Below are positions 7,882 through 14,046 of a DNA stretch of 18,024 bases, one piece after another; positions within the stretch are counted from its first letter, which is position 1, and every line of letters begins with the position of its first letter. A program made the position numbers and the translations under genes. Source of the stretch: Crenothrix polyspora (GTDB lineage: Bacteria; Pseudomonadota; Gammaproteobacteria; Methylococcales; Methylomonadaceae); the NCBI GenBank assembly GCA_945903675.1, contig CAMDOP010000029.1, positions 1-18,024 of the forward strand, given 5' to 3'. Below the pieces are notes generated by a model, which was not told where the DNA came from, made no database searches, and saw only the letters and a list, made by a program, of their open reading frames with translations.

Positions 7882-7910
7882 GAAGTGTGCTGTTTAATTA
7901 GACCATTTCA
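7882..7910. repeat. Right terminal inverted repeat of the IS3-family element
   Basis: 29 bases whose complement begins TGAAATGGTC; pairs with 6642–6670 at 22 of 29 positions. It lies 34 bases upstream of the orfA start on the minus strand. Confidence 0.75.
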
Positions 7911-8000
7911 GAGTTAGACATTAACAAAATAGGTGTGAGCAAAAATGCCCTCTGTTTATGACTTTGAATGTATATCAAATAAATTAGAATTATTGGCGTA

Positions 8001-8006
8001 TATAAT
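8001..8006 (+). promoter_or_regulatory. Possible -10 element for the signalling operon
   Basis: A perfect TATAAT lies 26 bases before the preferred ATG at 8033. No good -35 is present at 16–18 bases (AATAAA at the 17-base position), so an activator or another sigma factor may be needed if this is real. If used, transcription would start near 8013, after the alternative ATG at 8009, supporting the 8033 start. Confidence 0.3.
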
Positions 8007-8032
8007 CCTTGCCCATGCTTTGGATACCTTTA

Positions 8033-8746
8033 ATGAGTTTAAACTTAAAACCTACCATTCTTATAATAGATGACAACCCTGATGTTATTAATTTGGTATC
8101 GGGACTACTCAAAAATAGTTATAAGGTAAAAGCCGCTACTTCTGGCGAGAAGGGGCTAACTATAGCCAAAAATGATAGTGCTATAGACCTCATATTATTA
8201 GACATCATGATGCCGGGGCTTTCTGGTTTTGAGATTTGTGAACAATTAAAAGCCGACGTCAACACCGCAGATATTCCTGTCATATTTATCACTGCAATGA
8301 GCAATCTTGATGATGAACTACAGGGCTTAAAGTTAGGTGCTGTTGACTATATTTTTAAACCTATCAGCCCAGCTTTATTATTGGCGCGAGTAGAGAGCTA
8401 TCTAAAAATCAAAGCGGCTAATGATTTTTTAACAGATAACAGTAATTTTATCGAAGCGGAGATCAGCAGAAGATTAAAGCTACCCGTCGCCATCCAAGAT
8501 ATCGCCATCCTAGTATTAGCTGAACTTGCAAAAACTCCTGACAATGAAATCGACCATTCTATGCTGCACACGTCTTTGTATGTGAAGGCATTAGCCATGC
8601 AGCTAAAAAATCAACCTAAGCTCAAATACTTTCTCAGCGAGCAAGCTACACACATCAAAACTGAGGGTCAAAGTACGTATCTTGATCCTGATATAACGAA
8701 GGCCTTTCTAGTCTTAGCGGAAAGTTTTAGAGAAATCGCTAGATAA
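8033..8746 (+). CDS. Response regulator: REC plus HD-GYP domain with its catalytic core missing
   Basis: A 237-residue protein. The receiver (about 5–125) has the acidic pair D13/D14, phospho-acceptor D57 (LLDIMMPG), T87 and K109, all intact. Residues about 150–200 (LVLAELAKTPDNEIDH...YVKALAMQLKNQPKLKYFL) align with the N-terminal helices of HD-GYP response regulators of the RpfG type, and 212–237 (GQSTYLDPDITKAFL...FREIAR) with the extreme C-terminus. The roughly 130 residues normally between them, including the HDIGK and HHERWDGSGYP motifs, are absent without a frame break; only H175 recalls a metal ligand. It is therefore unlikely to degrade cyclic di-GMP. The start at 8033 is preferred over 8009 because it aligns with the related REC at 14047. 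It is first in a six-gene run; next gene 82 bases on. Confidence 0.85.
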   Translation: MSLNLKPTILIIDDNPDVINLVSGLLKNSYKVKAATSGEKGLTIAKNDSAIDLILLDIMMPGLSGFEICEQLKADVNTADIPVIFITAMSNLDDELQGLKLGAVDYIFKPISPALLLARVESYLKIKAANDFLTDNSNFIEAEISRRLKLPVAIQDIAILVLAELAKTPDNEIDHSMLHTSLYVKALAMQLKNQPKLKYFLSEQATHIKTEGQSTYLDPDITKAFLVLAESFREIAR

Positions 8747-8828
8747 TAATGACCTGACGTTCAAAACTAACACCCTTAGATGAACTAAAACCGCATCAAC
8801 CACTCAGCACCTAAAAGGACGCTCTATA

Positions 8829-9704
8829 ATGGATAAAGGCATAGAACAACTTAAAGAAAAGTTTACTATCACTGCTACCGACATTGATCTAGTTCGTCAA
8901 GCAGGCAAATTACTTATCGATTTCATACCTGAATTTATTGAAAAATGGTATGTATGGCTCAATAAACAAGAAGAATTTTCATTGTTTTTTAGCTCTAGCG
9001 ACAGCAATCTAAATCGAGTTCAAGAGCAGCAAATTATCCACTGGCAAAGTTTCTTTGCAGCAAATATCAATGATCGTTATATCAAAGAACGACGCCATAT
9101 TGGTGAAGTCCATGCCCGTATTGGTTTGCCCAATGACATTTATTTTGCAGGTATGGCTATGGCATTGCAATTACTGTCAGATGAACTCTGGAATATTAAG
9201 CCTATTCCCAATAATATTGGTGATATAGCCAATGCTTTAACAAAACAGCTTTTTCTTGATACTTACTTAGTCATAGACGAAATTACCCGTATTCAAAATA
9301 TTCGTTTATCCGAAAGCCATAACGCCATGATGGAAATGTCCACACCAGTGACACCGATCTGGGAAGGCATATTATTATTACCTCTACTCGGCATCCTTGA
9401 TTCAAGTCGCACCCAAGACATCATGAATAAGTCGCTATCTAAAATAGCTGAAGCTCGTACCAAAGTCTTTATTTTAGATATTAGTGGCGTCGCATCGGTA
9501 GATACAGCTGTAGCCAATCAATTAATAAAAATCACTAAAGCAACGCAGTTAATGGGTTGTGATGCCATTATTTCTGGAATTTCTCCAGCGATTGCAAGAA
9601 CTATTATTGAATTGGGCGTCAATGTTGGTGAAGTCAAAACGACATCTACGCTGCGCGATGCTTTTGAAATCGCCTTAAAACTGATCAACGTAACGATTTC
9701 TTAA
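8829..9704 (+). CDS. RsbR-like stressosome protein: globin-coupled sensor + STAS
   Basis: A 291-residue cytosolic protein. Residues about 10–160 match the globin-coupled sensor fold: the helix ERRHIGEVHARIGLP (87–101) carries H95 at the usual proximal haem-ligand position, and HWQSFF precedes it. Residues about 172–287 form a STAS domain of RsbR type. S192 (GILDSS) and T226 (SVDTAVAN) are exactly 34 residues apart, the spacing of the two phosphorylated threonines T171 and T205 of B. subtilis RsbRA, so both likely RsbT target sites are present, one as Ser. In stressosomes, RsbR builds the shell and its N-terminal domain senses the signal; a haem globin suggests oxygen, NO, CO or redox. An AAGGAC ribosome binding site lies before the ATG. 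Haem binding is inferred, not shown. Confidence 0.85.
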   Translation: MDKGIEQLKEKFTITATDIDLVRQAGKLLIDFIPEFIEKWYVWLNKQEEFSLFFSSSDSNLNRVQEQQIIHWQSFFAANINDRYIKERRHIGEVHARIGLPNDIYFAGMAMALQLLSDELWNIKPIPNNIGDIANALTKQLFLDTYLVIDEITRIQNIRLSESHNAMMEMSTPVTPIWEGILLLPLLGILDSSRTQDIMNKSLSKIAEARTKVFILDISGVASVDTAVANQLIKITKATQLMGCDAIISGISPAIARTIIELGVNVGEVKTTSTLRDAFEIALKLINVTIS

Positions 9705-9736
9705 TCAAAAAATGAACAGCAATCAATTGTTTAGAC

Positions 9737-10120
9737 ATGAGTATCAATATGTCTAAACATAATGGCGTTTCTATGAGTCAAGTCAATGATCAATTGTCCG
9801 TCATTTTTCAAGGTGACATTGTGCTAGAAACTCTGGCTATATTGAATACGGATCTTCTTGAATACATACAAACACATCGCATTACTTTAGTTATTCTTGA
9901 CCTATCTGCAATCGTCGTATTGGATTTAACTGAATTTAAGGCCTTACATAACATCACTCTCATGATTAAACTAATGGGCGCAGAGACCATTTTTATTGGC
10001 TTTAATCCTGGTATGGTGGCTTTTTTAATCTCAGCGGATGCAGATGTTTCAGGTATCAATACGGCCTCTGGACTTGAAGATATAGACAGAGTTTTGAAGC
10101 ACTTAAAAGGAAGTGAGTGA
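9737..10120 (+). CDS. RsbS-like STAS protein lacking the canonical phospho-Ser
   Basis: A 127-residue single STAS domain protein. The core ILDLSAIVVLD (53–63) and the helix MIKLMGAETIFIGFNP (76–91) identify it as an RsbS/SpoIIAA-type antagonist, and it sits between an RsbR-like and an RsbT-like gene as rsbS does. At the D-S-F position that carries the phosphorylated Ser (Ser59 in B. subtilis RsbS) this protein reads D63-L64-T65, so the acceptor Ser is replaced by Leu, with a Thr one residue later. The C-terminal half is also less typical (LISADADVSG where LVELGI-like sequence is usual). Three possible starts (9737, 9749, 9773) lie in frame and none has a clear ribosome binding site; the longest is given. 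The gene ends two bases before the next ATG. Confidence 0.82.
   Translation: MSINMSKHNGVSMSQVNDQLSVIFQGDIVLETLAILNTDLLEYIQTHRITLVILDLSAIVVLDLTEFKALHNITLMIKLMGAETIFIGFNPGMVAFLISADADVSGINTASGLEDIDRVLKHLKGSE
10108..10113 (+). promoter_or_regulatory. Ribosome binding site bearing on the start of the kinase/phosphatase fusion gene
   Basis: AGGAAG lies nine bases before the ATG at 10123 and only three before the in-frame GTG at 10117 that overlaps the previous stop. ATG is preferred, but GTG remains possible, adding two residues. Confidence 0.5.
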
Positions 10121-10122
10121 CC

Positions 10123-11229
10123 ATGCTTAAAGAAAATATTTCATCTACTAGCAGTCGCTTTTTTATAACTGATGCTATAGATCTAAGAATTACCATTACT
10201 CAAACGCTAAACTGGCAACCCTTGATTGGAGCCAGTGTGGTTGATATATCATTCATTACTACCATGGTATCCGAATTAGCCAGTAACATTATCAAATATG
10301 CAAAATCAGGTTATATAGAACTACGTTCTTACGAATATCCTGGCAACGTTGACATTGAAGTATTTGCGATGGATAACGGCCCAGGCATCGTTAATTTAAG
10401 GCAAGCCATGCAGGAGCACTTTAGTTCAGGTGGCACTCTCGGCTTAGGCTTGTCGGGTGTCAAACGCATTGCTGATAATTTTGAAATACTCTCTAATGTT
10501 GGTCAGGGCACTCGTGTATGGGCAAAAAAAAACATACCAATAGATCCTAGTCAGCAAGTTTTTTCACTCACAACGGCCTTCTACTCATCAACATCAGATG
10601 GACTTGCAGCCTTTAGTAAGAATACTTTGATCGCACCTTCATCTACCTTCAACTTTGAAATTGGTAAACGTATACGTGCTTATCCTGGACAACTCGTCTG
10701 TGGCGACCAAGTAATCGCCTTACCTTTAGAGGAAGGTTATTTGCTAGCCATTATTGATGCTACCGGTCATGGTCCAGATGCATATAAAATGGCTCTAAAA
10801 CTTATTGCAGCTATTAAGACCATCGCCTCACGCAATTTATCCGCCATAATGAGTGAACTTTATGAGCTCGCAATAGGTAACATAGGTGCGTCGCTGGGTT
10901 TAGCCTTTTTTGATGCCAAACAACAGACGGTTCATTATGCAGGCATAGGCAATACCAGTCTTGTTGTATTTAACGATAAAAAATGGCGTGGCGTTTCTCG
11001 TGATGGCATACTCGGACAACGCTTACCTAGCTTTACAGAACAATCGACTACCTTCAGGCCAGGCGACATGGCAATTATGTTCACTGACGGCTTGTCAGAA
11101 TCATTGGCACATAACGAAGCCTCTAGGCTACGCTTTCAAGATGCGAATACTATTGCTTATCGTCTGGTGGATATGCTAGGCAAAACTTACGATGATGCTT
11201 CGTGCATAGTACTAAAATGGAACAAATAA
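10123..11229 (+). CDS. RsbT-like GHKL kinase fused to SpoIIE/RsbX-like PP2C phosphatase
   Basis: A 368-residue protein with two catalytic modules. The first (about 10–135) is an RsbT/anti-sigma-type GHKL ATPase with N-box VSELASNIIKYA, G1 box DNGPGI and G2 region GGTLGLGLSGVKRIAD. The second (about 165–366) is a SpoIIE-type PP2C domain with metal-binding acids in CGDQVIA, IDATGHGPDA, MFTDGLSES and the final DDASCIVLKW. In Bacillus, RsbT phosphorylates RsbR and RsbS and then leaves to activate its target, while the separate phosphatase RsbX resets them. Here kinase and phosphatase share one chain, so the two opposing activities move together. It directly follows the rsbS-like gene and overlaps the next gene by 13 bases. 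Both catalytic sets look complete. Confidence 0.88.
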   Translation: MLKENISSTSSRFFITDAIDLRITITQTLNWQPLIGASVVDISFITTMVSELASNIIKYAKSGYIELRSYEYPGNVDIEVFAMDNGPGIVNLRQAMQEHFSSGGTLGLGLSGVKRIADNFEILSNVGQGTRVWAKKNIPIDPSQQVFSLTTAFYSSTSDGLAAFSKNTLIAPSSTFNFEIGKRIRAYPGQLVCGDQVIALPLEEGYLLAIIDATGHGPDAYKMALKLIAAIKTIASRNLSAIMSELYELAIGNIGASLGLAFFDAKQQTVHYAGIGNTSLVVFNDKKWRGVSRDGILGQRLPSFTEQSTTFRPGDMAIMFTDGLSESLAHNEASRLRFQDANTIAYRLVDMLGKTYDDASCIVLKWNK

Positions 11230-13964
11230 GCCATCTTGGCCAAATTAATCTGGCCACCGACACAGCCATCTTTGATGCGCGCAATAAATTCCGTGAAATT
11301 GCGCCCTTACTCAATCTGGACTTAATTACAAGCACACATTGGGCCTCAGAGATTTCAGAGCTATGTCGCTGGGTTCGACAGGCTGGCATTGAACCTTTGT
11401 TAGATGTATGGATATTTCCAGAAAACACTCAGGGTATTCGCTTGCAATGCGGCGTTTCGGCCGTTGGATCAGCGCCTTGCATGACTCAATTAAAGACGAT
11501 CACTATGGGGCAAGTTGCTTCAGATTTTGTTTTAGAAAACCGTAGATTTACAGTGTTGGTTAATTATCCATTCAATACAGCACACTATCCTTCAGCTCTC
11601 TTTAATCAGCTTATTGGCATCATCAGTCGTGAGTCTCGTGAAGATTTGTTTCTAAATTTACAAACTAAAAACAAAGAACTCGCTAAAGCCACACTCATTG
11701 CCAAACAAGCAGCGCAAGCCAAATCTGACTTTTTAGCTAACATGAGTCATGAAATTCGTACGCCTATGAATGCGATTATTGGCATGTCTAACCTTGCCCT
11801 GAAAACAGATCTCAACACTAAACAGCGAGGCTATATAACACGTGTCAGCCGAGCATCAGAAAACTTGCTAGGCATCATCAATGATATTCTTGATTTCTCC
11901 AAGATAGAAGCTGACAAAATGACCCTGGAGCAGGCTCATTTTCAGCTTGACCAAGTGCTAGATAACTTGATCAACCTAATTGGTATCAATGCTGAAGAAA
12001 AGGGCCTTGAATTATTATTCAGTCAGACTAACAATCTACCGCTCTATTTAATAGGTGACCCCCTTAGACTAGAGCAGATTTTAGTCAATCTTTGCAATAA
12101 TGCCATCAAATTTACCGATCAAGGTGAAATTATTATCGGTGTAGAACCAGTTACCCAAAACACTGAGGGCGTTACTCTTCATTTCTGGGTAAAAGATTCG
12201 GGTATAGGGATGACGTCCGAACAATGCGACAAGTTGTTTCAATCATTTAGTCAGGCTGACTCATCAACCACCCGCAAATATGGCGGCACTGGCTTGGGAC
12301 TGGCGATCACAAAGAAACTCGTTGAACTCATGATGGGGCATATTTGGGTAGAAAGTCTACCCGAACAGGGATCAATCTTTCATTTTCATGCCTATTTTGG
12401 CATCAACAATTCTGATCAAACCAGCCAAATTCAGCTATGGAGTTCAAAAGAGCTTCTGGGTGTTCGTGCGCTCGTCGTTGATGACAATCCGATGGCACTA
12501 GAAATTATGGCTTCAATGGCGCAAGGTCTGGGCCTAGACGTTGATGTCGCAGAAAATGGCCAGCAAGCACTGGATATGTTAATGAGCGCAGATCAACTGA
12601 CTTCTCCCTATCATTTGCTGTATATGGATTGGAAAATGCCACTCATGAATGGCATAGAAACCATTAAGCGCATACCACATTTAAACCTATCGAAACAACC
12701 TGCCATCATTATGGTGACCGCATTTAGTAGAGATGATGTGCGCGATTCTGCACAGGAGCAGGGTGTGAATTTACAGGCTGTATTAATCAAACCTATCATT
12801 GCCACTAATTTACTTAGGAAGACCCTGAAGGTATTAGGTTATAAGGGGATGCATGACATAGCTTCTACTCATAAAAATGATCATATTGAGCCAATAATTA
12901 CTAAGCTGAGTGGAGCCTATATTTTGTTGGTCGAAGATAATGAAATGAACCAAGAGCTCGCTATAGAAGTACTAGGCAGCGCAGGCATTCGTATCAAACT
13001 AGCCGAAAATGGCCAAGAGGCACTTGATATTCTTAATACAGGTGAGCAATTTGATGGCGTTTTGATGGATTGTCAAATGCCGATAATGGATGGTTTTACA
13101 GCGACACGAGAAATTCGTAAAAATCCTGCTTGGGCAACACTGCCAGTCATTGCCATGACAGCCAATACCATGGCAGGCGACAAAGAAAAAGTTATTGCCG
13201 CTGGAATGTTTGATCATATTGGAAAACCATTACATCTTCAAACAATGTTTAAAACCATGGCCAAATGGATTACACCGTCTAACCCTAGGGTTAATTTAGT
13301 GACAGAAACTGCTAACCTTGGAGTATCAAACTTAGCTGCACTGAGCTTGCCTGAGACCTTGCCGGGCATCAATATGAAAGTCGGTCTTGCAACCACGATG
13401 AACAACATCAAGCTCTATCAGCGTCAACTTGCTATGTTTCGTGTAGGACAAGAAAACTTTTCTGAGCTCTTTAGATTAGCGACTACTGATCCCGATCCAA
13501 CGGCCCAAGCTCGTGCAGCACATACATTAAAAGGTACGGCAGGCAACATTGGTGCTAATGCTGTTTATTTGGCTGCGGGAAAACTTGAGATCGCTTGTCA
13601 TAAAGGTAGTAGCCAAGATGTTATTTCACACCATTTAACACTGACTTTGATAGAACTTGATATTGTTATTGCTGGCTTAGCATCATTACCAACGGCTGTG
13701 ACATTAGTAAAAGCAACTGCCCCCCTGTCTGATGATACCTTTATTAAATTAACTCAAGATCTGAAAAGTTTTCTTGAAGATGACGATACCAGTGCGGGAG
13801 ATATATTAGAAGAATTATTACAAACTTCACATGGCTCTGCGATTGATTCACTACTCAATGAAATTCAGCTTGCTGTAGGAAACTATGATTTTGAAAGTGC
13901 ATTAACGTTGATGAAAGAATTGCCTGTCTATTATGGGCCAAGCATTAGAATCCCTTGGGATTAA
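11217..13964 (+). CDS. Hybrid histidine kinase with RsbT-like N-terminus, REC–REC–HPt tail
   Basis: A 915-residue soluble sensor kinase without obvious membrane segments. Residues 1–140 resemble an RsbT fold (TDTAIFDARNKFREIA, ISELCRWVRQAG) but lack the N-box Asn and glycine motifs, so they probably bind partners, not ATP. A short coiled linker (about 145–168) leads to the HisKA domain with H178 (SHEIRTP). HATPase motifs follow: NLCNNAIKF with the N-box, DSGIGM, FSQAD, GGTGLGL. Receiver 1 (about 415–535) has D471 (MDWKMP) and K525; receiver 2 (about 565–685) has D618 (MDCQMP) and K670. An HPt domain carries H769 in AAHTLKGTAGNIG; a helical tail continues to the end. ATG 11217 overlaps the previous stop by 13 bases; GTG 11202 is less likely. 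The chain H178–D–H769 allows a full phosphorelay within one protein. Confidence 0.9.
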   Translation: MEQISHLGQINLATDTAIFDARNKFREIAPLLNLDLITSTHWASEISELCRWVRQAGIEPLLDVWIFPENTQGIRLQCGVSAVGSAPCMTQLKTITMGQVASDFVLENRRFTVLVNYPFNTAHYPSALFNQLIGIISRESREDLFLNLQTKNKELAKATLIAKQAAQAKSDFLANMSHEIRTPMNAIIGMSNLALKTDLNTKQRGYITRVSRASENLLGIINDILDFSKIEADKMTLEQAHFQLDQVLDNLINLIGINAEEKGLELLFSQTNNLPLYLIGDPLRLEQILVNLCNNAIKFTDQGEIIIGVEPVTQNTEGVTLHFWVKDSGIGMTSEQCDKLFQSFSQADSSTTRKYGGTGLGLAITKKLVELMMGHIWVESLPEQGSIFHFHAYFGINNSDQTSQIQLWSSKELLGVRALVVDDNPMALEIMASMAQGLGLDVDVAENGQQALDMLMSADQLTSPYHLLYMDWKMPLMNGIETIKRIPHLNLSKQPAIIMVTAFSRDDVRDSAQEQGVNLQAVLIKPIIATNLLRKTLKVLGYKGMHDIASTHKNDHIEPIITKLSGAYILLVEDNEMNQELAIEVLGSAGIRIKLAENGQEALDILNTGEQFDGVLMDCQMPIMDGFTATREIRKNPAWATLPVIAMTANTMAGDKEKVIAAGMFDHIGKPLHLQTMFKTMAKWITPSNPRVNLVTETANLGVSNLAALSLPETLPGINMKVGLATTMNNIKLYQRQLAMFRVGQENFSELFRLATTDPDPTAQARAAHTLKGTAGNIGANAVYLAAGKLEIACHKGSSQDVISHHLTLTLIELDIVIAGLASLPTAVTLVKATAPLSDDTFIKLTQDLKSFLEDDDTSAGDILEELLQTSHGSAIDSLLNEIQLAVGNYDFESALTLMKELPVYYGPSIRIPWD

Positions 13965-14046
13965 AATTACTAATAAAACGTCATCTATCAACAAATGCTA
14001 AGCACATTAACTAGTTAACTGATTATAAAAAGAACTCTGGAATCAA

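Larger units (their letters stand above)
6642..7910 (-). mobile_element. Decayed IS3-family insertion sequence (1269 bp)
   Basis: Imperfect terminal inverted repeats bound the element: left 6642–6670 (TGTAATGGTCAAC...) and right 7882–7910 read on the minus strand (TGAAATGGTCTAA...), 22 of 29 positions identical, both starting TG as in IS3 ends. Between them, on the minus strand, lie an orfA with a helix-turn-helix followed by an orfB DDE transposase, the standard IS3 plan and length. Both frames carry several stops and frameshifts and one catalytic Asp is lost, so the element cannot move by itself. No clear target-site duplication flanks the ends (AAG on the left, GAG on the right). It sits 15 bases after the Rpn-family stop. 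Confidence 0.9.

Noticed and set aside
8009..8032. Start of the first response regulator at ATG 8009
   Set aside because: The extra eight residues have no match in the related receiver at 14047, and a TATAAT at 8001–8006 would start transcripts after this ATG.
11202..11216. GTG start for the hybrid kinase
   Set aside because: The ATG at 11217 is only five codons later, gives a normal short overlap, and the RsbT-like similarity begins after it.
8829..11229. Sigma-factor partner-switching system of the Bacillus sigB type
   Set aside because: No sigma factor, RsbW or RsbV gene is present in the window; the adjacent genes are kinases and receivers, so a sigB-type output is not supported here.
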